A stretch of 64,000 nt of DNA, from positions 2,914,001 to 2,978,000 of the forward strand of contig JAUPSS010000002.1 of the NCBI GenBank assembly GCA_040285825.1. Direction: 5' to 3'. The notes under the pieces are model-generated. The model saw only the letters and a list, made by a program, of their open reading frames with translations, was not told the origin of the DNA and searched no databases. How positions within the stretch are numbered: the first letter of the stretch is position 1; every line of letters starts with the position of its first letter. Of the stretch, positions 32,406-42,821 are shown piece after piece. The stretch comes from Eukaryota sp. TZLM1-RC (lineage: Eukaryota; Metamonada: BaSk clade). Made by a program: the position numbers and the translations under genes.

Positions 32406-34667
32406 TGAAACAGATGATGTCTTGAACAAGAAATAAGTGTCCTTTTTACACAGATGGACAGAGTTTTTGAGAAGTGGAAGATTTTCTCCTTGATTCCTTT
32501 GTCAACCTTGACTCTCTGCAGGTTTTTCGGTCTATCTCCACCATTTACATGTGCTTCCATCACTGCCAACATATTAAGCGAAGCATTTCGATCTCTATTC
32601 CACAAACTTTCGCATGATTTACACGTGGTAAGCCCGTGACGAATAGACATCTCATGCCTCTTCCATGGCCTAGGATTTCTGCACCATCGGAATGTTTCAA
32701 CTGTTTTCTCCGCTTTCTTACAGTTGAAACAACAGCAACTGGTTCGAAACTCATCAATCAAAAAGACCGTATAACCACCCTTTTTAAATAGAATTCTCAA
32801 CCCTTTTACTTTGCTAGGTTCTTTGAATTTCATGTGTTTTTGCTGTTCCCAGTCTCCGATTCCAATAACTACTTGGCTAGGATCACCAATTACTGATTTG
32901 AGTCTATGAATCATTATTGCCTCAGATCTTGTGCGATTAATCTCCGCCCACCATCTTAGCTTCCTTAATATTTTTTGATGATAGACTTCACCAACAATAC
33001 TATTCACAAAATTCTTTTGTTTAATATACTCCATAAGTCTATCAAACCTGCTGCTTTTGGAATTGAATTGGGATAAAGTTGCTTCCCATTCTGCTACAGA
33101 TTTAGTCGTGTGATCATTGTTTCTCAAATTGAATGAGTAATCAATTTCGTGGGGACTATTGATTTCTTGAGGTACTTCACCTCTTAATAAACTAATTGTT
33201 CTTTCAGTCATTTGATTAATTATACTGCTGCTTAAATCCATTCTTTGTTGTTGCTCTTCATATGGTTCATAATTGGATAGATCAATTCCTCTACCAGTGG
33301 AGTCACTTATTGTGATAAGAGTGTCATTCCATATGATGACTCTTATTCTTTTGAATTTGGAACTTTTCGACTCAAATCTTCATTGATTTTGAGTGTACCT
33401 GAAATGAACGTATTTATCTCTTTCAGGTTTTTTTGACTGAGTCATTCCAGTAGCTAAATTTGCAGAAAAATAGAGTAGATCAGATTTCCCTGGATCAGCA
33501 GCTGCAAGGGTCATATCTTGGAATTCAGAAGGATTGATACTAGGGTCATCAATATATTTTTCTTTATCTTTCATTTCTTTTGCAGTTTCTTTGTACTTTT
33601 TCAAGTCCATTCTAGATTGAATGAATTTACTGCTACCCCATCAGTCTCGATACTAGACATGATGTACTTGGAATTTACTGAATAAAGTTTAGTGTTTTTA
33701 ATCTCGTCCATTTTTAAAAAGGTATTCCATAAAACCAAATCACCAGCTTGGTCATTGCATTGGTAGGACGACCTTGGACCAAGAATGTCCTTGATTTGGA
33801 CAAAGAACAAGTCCAATAACCTTGTCTTGTCAATTCTGCTATACGAGGGAATACAAGAATTCTTCAAAGGCAGAGCATGAAAGAGTTTGCTCTCCTCATT
33901 TTCTGGAAAATTATAAATATAAAACAATGATCTCAAATACAAATTTGATTTTGACGAAAAACAAATTTTGAATACTTATCCCTTTTTGGAACTACTGGAA
34001 AGTAAATGAGGGATCTGGTCATTAATGAAAAGCGAAGTAATTGATGAGACTTTGTTTCTCATTGCAGAAGTTTCGCCATCACCATCTCTACATCCTTCTA
34101 GAAGGAGGGATTTAATTTTGTTGATGAATGATGAGAAGTTTTTCTTATCTTGCTTTTTCAGGACGTTGTTGTTTCTCTTTACATCATAAAAAGCATCAAC
34201 AAACCGATCCAAATAATCAAAGTAATGCTCCTGGATGTTATTTTTGAAATTCACAACCAGTTTGTCAATTGTGTAATACAAAATATTACTGATTGCTTTT
34301 TTTGATTAAACTTTTGGAACAAGTTTTTCTCTCAAGTGTTGGTGATAGAATTCCAACAACGGGGCACAACGAGGATTTTGCTAAGCTGTTTTTGTCCTTG
34401 CGTTAAGGGAACTTCCCTCCTCGCTTTAGGACGTGACCACAAGAAAAGCTTCACGAAATAATTGGGTTTCAATTTTTGGTAAAATAGCATTTGGGTTTAA
34501 GTCAAAAAGATGCAAATAATAACCACAAATGAATTCTAACCAACAATAGAAATTTCCTGACACCTAATTACTGCCTCATCGATCACTTCAATCATTTTCG
34601 GATCTCGGATGAAATTTTTGATGCTATCCTTATAACCATCATAAGGTGTATGTTTAACAGTTTCCAT
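32402..34667 (-). pseudogene. Fanzor (eukaryotic TnpB-like RNA-guided nuclease), near full length, decayed
   Basis: Read in order on the minus strand: N-terminal piece from ATG 34667 (FIRDPKMIEVIDEAVIRCQE, then shifted YYLHLFDLNPNAILPKIETQ); FKNNIQEHYFDYLDRFVDAF (34281-33976); NTKLYSVNSKYIMSSIETDG (33942-33601); the RuvC-I motif LAAADPGKSDLLYF (near 33495); RuvC-II region VVIGIGDWEQQKHMKF (near 32855); zinc ribbon TSCCCFNCKK...CKSC; and RuvC-III WNRDRNASLNML (near 32585). All three RuvC blocks and the ribbon cysteines survive. Lesions: frameshifts near 34530 and 33610, an in-frame TGA at 33382-33380 and unclear junctions near 34400 and 33960 (one could be an intron). The order and motifs fit the Fanzor2 type. 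The frame runs into the RPN8 start codon. Confidence 0.82.
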
Positions 34668-34680
34668 GAATTGGTCATTG

Positions 34681-35399
34681 TTAAAAAAAATTAAATAATT
34701 TCATGATTAAATCTGTATCCCTCAAACAATAAACTGCAACTGCAGTTCTTCTTTGGGATAAGAAAAAATCTGAGAAGGGATCATCAACTTGAACCTTCCA
34801 ATACTTTGCAATATATTGAGGATCAAGGTCAATTGTACTCTCCCCTAATAAAGTTTAAGAAACTGTTTAGTTTGAGTAGTTGGTAATAATTTGTAAAATT
34901 ACTACAAGTATCAACAACAAATCGACCAACAATTAAGGGGTTCACTAGGACCGATTTCACACTTAAAAAGTCCTCATTTTCAGAACGTTTCATAATATGT
35001 GGGATGTCACATTTGAGAATATTGAAACCACATATTATATAAGGATGACAAGTTTCTAATGATTTTTAAATGAACTTAGCAATTCTTTTGTCAGAGGAAT
35101 GATGATATGAAGTCATATTTTTATCTTCAACTTTGCAATAATGTTCATTTCTGCTTGTTGATTTTTCTACAAGATCACAAAAAACAAAGATTTAATTCAA
35201 TCTGTTCTCGAGTGAAAATATAAGGAACTGAATTTGCAACAGTCGTTCTTGTAGATTGACAGTAAAAGATGGAATGTTCCCTTGCAGAAATAACAATTAT
35301 TGCATCCTCATCACTGAGCTTTTTACCCAACACCAAAGTTTCAATATCAAAATTTAATATTCTGAGAATAAATTGTGTTTTGACATTTGATGGTGTCAT
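34681..35399 (-). pseudogene. Family B DNA polymerase, 3'-5' exonuclease domain remnant
   Basis: Three exonuclease motifs occur in order on the minus strand: Exo I ILNFDIETLVL in the frame 35399-35175, Exo II IICGFNILKCDIPHIMKR near 35020, and Exo III AVYCLRDTDLIMKLF near 34700. Frame changes separate them, so this is a relic. No polymerase palm motif (DTDS or YGDTD) is visible downstream, where the Fanzor starts at once. Such a gene on the same strand as a Ulp1-like protease suggests a Polinton-like or large-DNA-virus-like origin. A shared origin is inference. Confidence 0.7.
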
Positions 35400-36069
35400 T
35401 AAGGGTATATATATCGAATCAGCGGATTCTCATTGAAAAGTGTTTTTACACGTTTCAAAGGTCTGCTCAATACATCGGCTCGTCTTTTTCTGATGGTTTT
35501 ATTTACAGAGGAGCATTTCTTTGTCTCAAATGATTTTCATTCATTGTCAACACAGCTATAAAAACATCTTTTGTCTTGATTGACAAAATATTTAATATGA
35601 GCTGAATCAATTGAATTGAGCTGATTTGACAAAAACAAATTGATCATTCTTTTTGCAAACAATATGGTGAATATTCTACAATTATACAAATTAAATTGAA
35701 CAAATTCAAATTATATTTTGACTGATATTGACTCCAAATTTTCAAAAATTTTGAATTAATTTTGTGATGTTGTTCTTCATTATGACGAAGACTATCAAAC
35801 ACAAATGCTTTTACTGTTCTGGATTTGATCCAGAATGCAACAAGTACCCAATGTTGCCCAATGGTAAATTGTTCGTCATCAGATGCAATCAAATTTGATT
35901 GATGGAATGCATCATTATAGGGTAGAAGAATCAATGTATTTTCTTCGTTGCCATAATTGATCAATTGTGACCAAAATCCTCTTGAACAAATCCCCTAAAA
36001 AACAATAGGGCTGATGTGATGGACCAAACAAGTAATCGAATCAGTGATTTGTTCACCATCTAACCAACT

Positions 36070-36077
36070 GTGTTTGA
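36070..36077. repeat. Target site duplication of the hAT element, left
   Basis: GTGTTTGA directly before the left terminal inverted repeat; the same 8 bp follow the right end at 37708-37715. An 8-bp duplication is the hAT hallmark. Confidence 0.93.
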
Positions 36078-37707
36078 CAGGGATAACTAAAGTGGTAAAG
36101 TACTTTAAGCACTTTACTTTACTTAACTTTACTTTAAAGAATCTTTTTTTGATAAAGTAGAGTCATCATTATTTGGTTTGACAAACATGTTGTACATTTT
36201 AATAGAGAACATTCTATTTTCGAAATCCTCTTCAAGTAAGGTAACTTTTCAATTCACCATAAGATAACAAAACCTAACATTTATTCAGAAACTCATCAAA
36301 AACTGATTGAAAAATTAAGTATGTGGTGGATGAGCACCAACACTCTTCTACTCATGGATCTCAATTACATCTTCATCGGATGACACCCCGCTACTTACTT
36401 CCAACTCATCAGGTTCATTGGGGACATCTGCACCATTCAGCCAGTCCCAATACTTCTTTGAACTACTTCTTCCTCCTCTGACGTAATGCTTCACCATCAC
36501 ACTATCTGTTGCCCTCTGACTTTCCATTTTGTTTCTTTCTTGTGTACATACAATACGAAAGTCCGACCAGTTTCTTTCAGCTTCTGAGTTTGATGTCACC
36601 ATACTTAACAGTCTCACTGCCAGGTTAGATAGCTCAGTGTTACCGCCATGAACATACCACCATTCATGTGCTACCATTCTGGAAGCTATGTTGAATAGTT
36701 CACTGTGTTCGAATAAATCTGACCCTGCAACATAACAAGACCATTGATGAATGATGTCTGCCTTTTTTGCCCGTCCAAATTGTTCTTCAATCACTCGAAA
36801 CAAAGCATCACGACACTCTTGAAATTGTTGTTCTGTAATTAAATCCCTAAATTCAGGATCCAAACAAAAAGCCGCCCGATGATAGTCGTTGAAGATTTGC
36901 AAAATTCTGAATTCAAATCTCTGAAGAAGTAGACTGTGTTCTTCTTCTGATATAAATGATAGTTGAGTGAGATCCATTCTTTCTTTTTCCATTTGTAGAT
37001 AGCGATACAGTTTGCCCATAATTGGTGTCAAACTATCAATTCTTTGCATGATATTGACAAGTGGTTTCATGAAGTCCACCAATTTTTCCACTTTTGTCCA
37101 ATAGTTTTCATTGGCTAAAATTCTCTTTACGTCACAGAATTCCTGACGTAAACCCCGTTGGAGTTGATGGAGTCTGTGGTGTAAAAGGAGTAAGTGGAGA
37201 AGGACTTGAAAAGGACGGAAGTGCTTGTCTAGGAGCTGGACTATTGATACTGGAAGCTCGTCTTTTGCGTTGTCTAGAATGTGTAGCTAGATACACTCGT
37301 AAGTCTGCAACCTTCTTACCATTGTTACTCTCAGGACACCCTATTTGGTTGCATAACGGTACCTGTCTTTTAGGTAGTAGGTCAGGTACATAATGCCCTT
37401 CCATTGCCCATCGGTTGACAGAATAGACCTCATCGCATAATAGACATTGAAAGCGCGCACAAGTCTTTGAAACAACTTCGTTGACTTGACAGACATTCGT
37501 CCAAGCCTCACAAGGGAGTGAAGTCATTAACAAAAGAAAATATATAAGAAAAATGAAGTGAGAAAGGGGTGGAGAGTAAAGAAAGAAGCGTTCACTACTT
37601 TATACCACTTTAGCCAATTTTAGAGCTTAAAGCTTAAAGTTTAAAGTAAAGCTTAAAGTAAATAAAGTACTTTAATTTCATTTTTTGGACCACTTTAGTC
37701 ATCCCTG
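36078..37707 (-). mobile_element. hAT-type DNA transposon, internally deleted
   Basis: Terminal inverted repeats CAGGGATAACTAAAGTGG (from 36078) and, read inward from 37707, CAGGGATGACTAAAGTGG. It is flanked by the exact 8-bp target duplication GTGTTTGA. Inside are two pieces of a minus-strand transposase: an N-terminal zinc-finger part (37527-37132, FQCLLCDEVYSVNRWAMEGH) and, after a frame change, a C-terminal part (about 37130-36348) with KPLVNIMQRIDSLTPIMGKL, then WWYVHGGNTELSNLAVRLLS and SEAERNWSDFRIV, the hAT dimerisation region. The catalytic middle is largely missing, so the copy cannot encode a full transposase. Confidence 0.93.
36348..37527 (-). pseudogene. hAT transposase, N- and C-terminal pieces
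   Basis: The two frames meet near 37130, where the second continues as QEFCDVKRILANENYWTKVE before KLVDFMKPLVNIM. About 130 N-terminal codons and 260 C-terminal codons remain, against 600-700 in typical hAT transposases. The C-terminal tail is acidic (EPDELEVSSGVSSDEDVIEI). The deletion removed most of the RNase H-like core with its insertion domain. Confidence 0.85.
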
Positions 37708-37715
37708 GTGTTTGA
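37708..37715. repeat. Target site duplication of the hAT element, right
   Basis: GTGTTTGA, identical to 36070-36077. Removing the element and one copy rejoins the Ulp1-like reading frame. Confidence 0.93.
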
Positions 37716-38102
37716 CATCATCACTTTGTTGCCCTTCACCTGATAAATTAATTTTTTTAACTGGAATATTTATTGAGAAATATAGAGTATTTTTTTAAAA
37801 ATATATATTGTTATTATAAAAAGGAATTCAATTGATATAATCTTTAGTAAAAAAATTTTAAAATTTTTTTATCAGATTGGTCATCAATCTTTCCAGAATA
37901 AACACAAAATGAATTGCTCCCTTCTTTATAGAGGCTGTGGGTGGAAACAATGGTGTGTGAAACACATACAGCTTCCAGGTTCGTGCTCCAGACACAACCA
38001 GCAAATTCATAGATAATGTGTTGTCTTGAACGATTTATAAAATGTTTATTAATCAATAATGGAACAATTAATTAAAGAACAATTTTGAAAAACTTCATGA
38101 TG

Positions 38103-38168
38103 GACTACTTGGTCACATTGACCCTTCTCAACCAAAAAAAGAGGAAGAGTCAATCTGACCAAGTAGTC
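38103..38168. repeat. Long stem-loop (24-bp stem, 18-nt loop)
   Basis: Positions 38103-38126 and 38145-38168 are inverted repeats with 22 of 24 matches (GACTACTTGGTCACATTGAC pairs with GTCAATCTGACCAAGTAGTC). The loop is 38127-38144. It may be a fold-back DNA element remnant or a transcribed hairpin; no promoter evidence. Confidence 0.75.
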
Positions 38169-39734
38169 TATTTTCAACCAAATGGTAAGGAGAGTCTTCA
38201 TGAGAAACAGTTCCCTTGTTACATTTGGTTGAACAAGAACACACCTGTGAAGGTGGAATCTCAGGAGGGCTGGAAATGAGCTCCCAGGAGCGCTCAATGG
38301 AAGCTTGCTCCTGGATGGTTTCACTCAGCAGTGAATCCATATAATTCTGAATCCTCTTTGGACCAGGGGGTGCGTCTGACGTGTAGTGAATATATTGAGC
38401 TTATTTATCAAATTTTGCACTTGTGGGAGGTTTTCACTTTCTCATTCATTTCACCAACATTCACCAGCAATCTCAACGACTATCTGACATTTTTGTTATA
38501 TTAGACGATATCTTCAGGTTCAAGTCATCCACAACCCTTCGCAACTCTGCGAAGACTGCCATCAGTTCTTTGGCTTTACTGAAACTGCCTACCATTGTAG
38601 TGTGTGTTACAAAAACTAGCAACATAGCCATCCTGAGTTAGTAGCAGGCACTTCTCCCACCCGTACGGAGTCTTCGCCGCCGGAAGCTGTCTCCCTTTCT
38701 CAAATACTGTTTCGTCCATTGAAAGGCAGGGAAAATCTGTTTACTTCCTCTTCCAAATGCCTGGTCTAGTAGTCATTGTTGTTAGTGTCCAAAATGTAAA
38801 AATAACCAAATTACAGTCTGTGAGTGCACTTCACTAAACCCCATGGTGTTGATTGTGCTTTTTCTTCTTGTGAATCCTTCTGTTCATCCCTGGATTCTTT
38901 TGATTAAATAAATCAATTTCTTGTTTTAACTTCGCAATGATGTCATTGTTATAATTTGAGCAATTAATAATCAAATCGCTTTAGAAGGGATTGACTATCA
39001 GTTATCTATACCATTTTTTGCAGATTAGATTCTGTCCACAATAATGTTGTTACTGATGATGGCGTCCTATGACTATTCTTCACAGCACAATCATGGACTG
39101 ATTCAGCTAAGAGTATTCTGATCAATGGAATCTTTTGCCACTAGAACAGGAAATTGTGATGCTAAAAACAACAAAATCAAGAAATGTTTTGTATATTGTG
39201 TACTATTTCAGTTGAACTTTACCATTGTCGTATTTTTGATAATAATGCGTATGTTATTTGACAGTTCAGAGTAAATAATTTCTGTTCTGTGAATATTGAC
39301 TAGGAGAAAATCTTTTAAAATTTCGTGAGCCTTTATTCGAACATGATAAATTCTGACTGATTTCAATTACATTTCTATTGATGTTTCAAGAAAAGACTAC
39401 AACAACCTGAACAATTAAAACTACAATTAATGCCATGTATTTTTGATTTAATTCGATAAGCTACAGAAACACAATTCAGCCACGTGTTGCAATACTTTCA
39501 ATTGTAAAGTGTGAGATACTCAGTCTTGACCCAAAACACTTTTATCTCAAGTCGATTTCAGATAATTTTGAATCTCCAATTGAAAGAAATCATGATATCA
39601 TGTTATGGAGTTTTGACAGCAACACTGCCACATTCAACGTGACGATGATGTTATCGACAACATTGTGCGATTTCACTTTTGGTATAAAATTGCATGAAAT
39701 AGTCATCGTGGTTTTCCTTTTTCTCCTTTTCCTA
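38169..39734. other. Gene-poor region
   Basis: About 1.5 kb without a supported gene. A plus frame at 38423-38641 and shorter ones have no similarity. The last part holds the upstream region of RPL24. No tRNA-like cloverleaf noticed by eye. Confidence 0.5.
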
Positions 39735-40225
39735 AGTTTGTATTCCCCCATTTTGCCCCTCATCTAAGTGAAGACCGAAGTTTGCAGCTACTCAGGTAGA
39801 AAGATCCATCCCGGTGTCGGTAGCAGGACTGTCCGTGCTGACGGTAAGATTTTTGTATTCGATTCTCACAAAACCCTTGCTCACTATCAACACCGATGGA
39901 ACCCACGTAAGCACGGATGGACTCTTGCTTACCGTAAGGATCATAAGAAGGAGGCCGAAATTACTGTTGGTAAACGCGCCAGAAGAAAGGTAGTCAAGGT
40001 CCAACGTGCTGTTGTTGGTGCATCTGTAGAGGAAATCCTCCGTAGACAAAGAGAATCTAAGGAAGAAAGAGTTGCTCAACGTGAAAAGGCTGTCCGGTAT
40101 GATGTTTCCCTCCTCTCTCTTATTTTAGCAGTGCCAAGGAAGCTAAGGAAGCCAAAATGGCAAAGAAGGCCCAAAAGGCTGCTCAACAAGCCCAATCCGG
40201 CAAACCACTCAAAACCAGACGTTAA
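39735..40225 (+). CDS. RPL24: 60S ribosomal protein L24 (start codon split by an intron)
   Basis: Large-subunit protein at the subunit interface. Exons are 39735 (only the A of ATG), 39769-40096 and 40129-40225. Introns of 33 nt (39736-39768, GTTTGTAT...CTCATCTAAG) and 32 nt (40097-40128, GTATGATG...CTTATTTTAG). Spliced product is about 141 residues: MKTEVCSYSGRKIHPGVGSR, VRADGKIFVFDS, WNPRKHGWTLAYRKDHKKE, RRKVVKVQRAVVGASVEEIL, REKAVRSAKEAKEAKMAKKA, ending GKPLKTRR. Without the first intron the frame begins with GTG. MK-x-E-x-C-x(2)-SG-x-KI-x-PG is the family N-terminus, so the start is well placed. RFT1 follows about 100 bp downstream. Confidence 0.92.
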
Positions 40226-40321
40226 TCTTCTTAGTTCTTTAGTCACTCTTTTGCCTCGCGGAATTATAAATAAACTGTGGATGTCCTTTTTGTTTAATAC
40301 CTTTTAGTGATTTCATTTTTG

Positions 40322-41767
40322 ATGTTTAACCTATGGTCTCTGTTACAAATCGTGGGGGTGCAAGTTACCAGCAAAGTTGCCTCTTTCTTGGTCAATAGAT
40401 CTGCTGTTAAATCCGATGTGTCATCATTTGGTGTTGCATCGTTTCGTCTTGATCTTATCGTTCGGTCTATTGTCTTTCTTTCGCGAGAACCTTTTAGGAA
40501 ACTAAGTGTTAGGCAAACACCATCATCATCATTGTCAATATTCCTTTGGCTGATTTTCCCGATCTCTATCATCGTTTCTTTAGTCACACTTGGGTTAATA
40601 TGGTACTCAAAAGTAGGCTTTGATGTAAGTGGTTTTGTTAATGCTGTTCTCTTAACTGTTATTGCCGCCTTGATTGAATGTGTTTCTGAACCGTTCTACA
40701 ATCTCAATCAGTTTCATTCTCGATCTTTTTCTATATCTAATCTAATTATAGCCCTATCATTTCTAGTAAAATCTATCACAATACTCTACTTCCACCAGCT
40801 GAACTTTTCCATTCCAGTCTCCTTTGCTCTTGGCCATCTTTCTCGATCTTTATTTGTCCTTTTATTTCTCTTTCTGGTCTATCGCACCACTCCAATTATC
40901 GCGACCAATTCTCAAGGCAGAAATGTTCATTACTATCCCCTATTCAAATTATTTTTTGTACAAACTATTTTAAAATATTGCCTTACAGAATTTGAGAATA
41001 CTATACTTTATTTTTCGCTGACTAATGATGACCTGGCAGTTTTGACTATTATCCAGTCAATACTAGTTTTTGTCACAAAATTCTTGTTCCTGCCAATGGA
41101 AGAATTAATTCACAGAACTTTCTCATTTATTCAAAATACTTTGACAAAAATATTTGTACTTTGCCGAATTGGCACATTTATATCAATTTTCTTTTCTTTT
41201 TTCCTTCATTTATACGGTGAATTTGTTTTATCAACATTATTCCCAGATGCTCTATTGAACCATGCAACCATTGCTAAGCAATTGTTTCTCTTTTCGCTCA
41301 CCTTACCATTTCTATCAATAAATGGTATCTCTGAGGCTGTTCTTCATTCCTCTGCCAATGCAAGGGTGTTATCGGCATTAAATTATTACTATTCTTTCAT
41401 TTCTTTAGTTTGTGCAGGATTTGGGTTTTATTTGGTAAAGGTTTTTGGTTTGGTGGGTGTTTCTTTTTCTACCATCATTAATATGACTCTGAGAATTATT
41501 GTTGCATTCAAATATTTGAATAAGTCAGGTGTGGCAGTGTCAGTTGGTGACGTCTTGCCACGTGTTACTTGTTTGTTTAGCACCGTGGTTTCATTATTTT
41601 TGTTCAAGTGGTTTACTGTTCATTTCAGTGTTGTTTTGGTTGAATTGTCCGGGAGATTTATTATTTTTACTGGTGTTTTTGTGGTATTAGGTGTTCTAAA
41701 CTCTACATTATTCGTGTACAATGATTGGGACGATATCTCCATCTTTTTCAAACCGAAAACGGATTAA
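40322..41767 (+). CDS. RFT1: RFT1 oligosaccharide-lipid flippase homologue
   Basis: ER membrane protein of 481 residues with about 12-14 hydrophobic segments, in the MATE/MOP superfamily. RFT1 is needed for N-glycan precursor (Man5GlcNAc2-PP-dolichol) supply. Family features: LLQIVGVQVTSKVASFLVNR at the start, RLDLIVRSIVFLSREPFRKL (the RLxLLxxxxxFLxREAFR motif), FVNAVLLTVIAALIECVSEP, FLFLPMEELIHRTFSF (compare IFQPIEE) and ISEAVLHSSANARVLSALNY. Intronless. The first ATG is at 40322; the frame is open a little upstream. Its presence implies dolichol-linked N-glycosylation. Confidence 0.9.
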   Translation: MFNLWSLLQIVGVQVTSKVASFLVNRSAVKSDVSSFGVASFRLDLIVRSIVFLSREPFRKLSVRQTPSSSLSIFLWLIFPISIIVSLVTLGLIWYSKVGFDVSGFVNAVLLTVIAALIECVSEPFYNLNQFHSRSFSISNLIIALSFLVKSITILYFHQLNFSIPVSFALGHLSRSLFVLLFLFLVYRTTPIIATNSQGRNVHYYPLFKLFFVQTILKYCLTEFENTILYFSLTNDDLAVLTIIQSILVFVTKFLFLPMEELIHRTFSFIQNTLTKIFVLCRIGTFISIFFSFFLHLYGEFVLSTLFPDALLNHATIAKQLFLFSLTLPFLSINGISEAVLHSSANARVLSALNYYYSFISLVCAGFGFYLVKVFGLVGVSFSTIINMTLRIIVAFKYLNKSGVAVSVGDVLPRVTCLFSTVVSLFLFKWFTVHFSVVLVELSGRFIIFTGVFVVLGVLNSTLFVYNDWDDISIFFKPKTD

Positions 41768-41977
41768 TGGCAAATATGGAAACATAGTTTTCACATCAAT
41801 GGTTAATTTGAATAAATCTATTTTTGACTATTTTGCTTAATGTTTTTTTGTCTAATTGCCTCTATCAAATCACTATAACCTTTACCAGAAAAATACTTTC
41901 AGCATAAAAACTATCCAAATATCAAAATAAAAAGATATATAGCAGATATATACACTGTTGGCAGTAATTAGTCTCAC

Positions 41978-42075
41978 TGCCAAATTAGTCTCACTGCAAA
42001 ATTAGTCTGAGTGAGACTAATTTTGTCCAATGACCATCCAAAATCGTTTTTGTGAGACTAATTTTGTCCTGAGTT
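41978..42075. repeat. ATTAGTCT repeat array, left
   Basis: Direct ATTAGTCTCACTGC units, then a perfect hairpin ATTAGTCT-GAGTG-AGACTAAT, then an inverted AGACTAATTTTGTCC unit near 42055. Matching units occur at 42755-42821 and 44248-44325. They may be transposase binding sites. Confidence 0.75.
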
Positions 42076-42157
42076 TCATAAACATTTTTCCAGTACTTTT
42101 TTCGAAAACTTATAAAATTTTGTACCAATCATTTTCTATTCATTTTTTCTCTTACTA

Positions 42158-42693
42158 ATGAACGGTCTTTTCTCGGATTCTCCTCTCGTACAATCTTTTG
42201 CACGGGCTCAATGCTCTAGCACGGCTCACACTACACCTCCTTCTGCAGAAGTAGATACCTCCACTCCTATCGTCTTACCACTTCCTGAAATACAACACCA
42301 TGATGAAAACGCTGTGTTGTCTCCCACTGCAGGAAGGAAGTGGTGGCTGAAATCAACTCCAAGAGGAATGAGAATGGCATGTCTTACGCCAAAGTAGCGA
42401 TGATGCGCTGTGGATTGGGTTTGGACGATGTTGGTAAATGGAGTGTTAAATATCTGAGTCCCCAACTTCAAGCAATTATTTCCAAATACAATGCAAACTT
42501 CAAAGGAGAAAAGCCTCCCGGTTGTTATGAAGATATCTGGGAAGATGTGAGTGACGACGATGATTTCACTGAAGTACAGGGATTCGACGATAATTCAGAG
42601 GAGGAAATTCAAGTAACCGAAGATTTCATAACACAACAGGAGATTACTAAGCTGAAGGATGAAGAAGAGGATGAATGTTATATTTTAGAATAG
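42158..42693 (+). CDS. Unassigned protein inside the TA-flanked element (two overlapping frames)
   Basis: Frames 42158-42397 and 42340-42693 join around 42320-42340, near CCCACTGCAG, so either a very short intron or a frameshift links them. The second part reads AKVAMMRCGLGLDDVGKWSV, LSPQLQAIISKYNANFKGEK and has a strongly acidic end (EDIWEDVSDDDDFTEV, QEITKLKDEEEDECYILE). I recognise no family. Its position inside an inverted-repeat element suggests an accessory or cargo gene. Confidence 0.4.
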
Positions 42694-42821
42694 ATTGAGT
42701 GTTTTTTATTGATAAAGATGTTGTTTGTCTGGTGGTCAAAGGAAATAAGGTCGAGACAAAATTAGTCTCACTGCAAAATTAGTCTCAGTACAGAATTAGT
42801 CTCACTGCAAAATTAGTCTGA

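Larger units (their letters stand above)
35641..37760 (-). pseudogene. Ulp1-like (C48) cysteine protease gene interrupted by a hAT element
   Basis: Joining the flanks of the hAT insertion restores one frame: SDDVKHSWLDGEQITDSITC (the Ulp1 WLxDxxI motif) from 37740 across the insertion to 36000, then the frame 35964-35644 with QFTIGQHWVLVAFWIKSRTV and KAFVFDSLRHNEEQ, that is the HW...FDSL signature of Ulp1/adenain-type peptidases. A TAG at about 35997 and the absence of a clear QxxxxCG block (only SPYCLQKE at the end) show decay. Upstream minus-strand sequence to about 38056 is open (GSNSFCVYSGKIDDQSDKK) and may belong to it. Confidence 0.65.

Noticed and set aside
33380-33382. TGA inside the Fanzor frame as a recoded codon
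   Set aside because: All intact genes here end in ordinary stops including TGA, and the same Fanzor has frameshifts; decay is simpler.
42300-42340. A 19-nt intron (GTGTTGTC...CTGCAG) joining the two frames of the element-borne protein
   Set aside because: Shorter than every other intron here and lacks the CTYAY branch motif; a frameshift is as likely, so I left the junction open.
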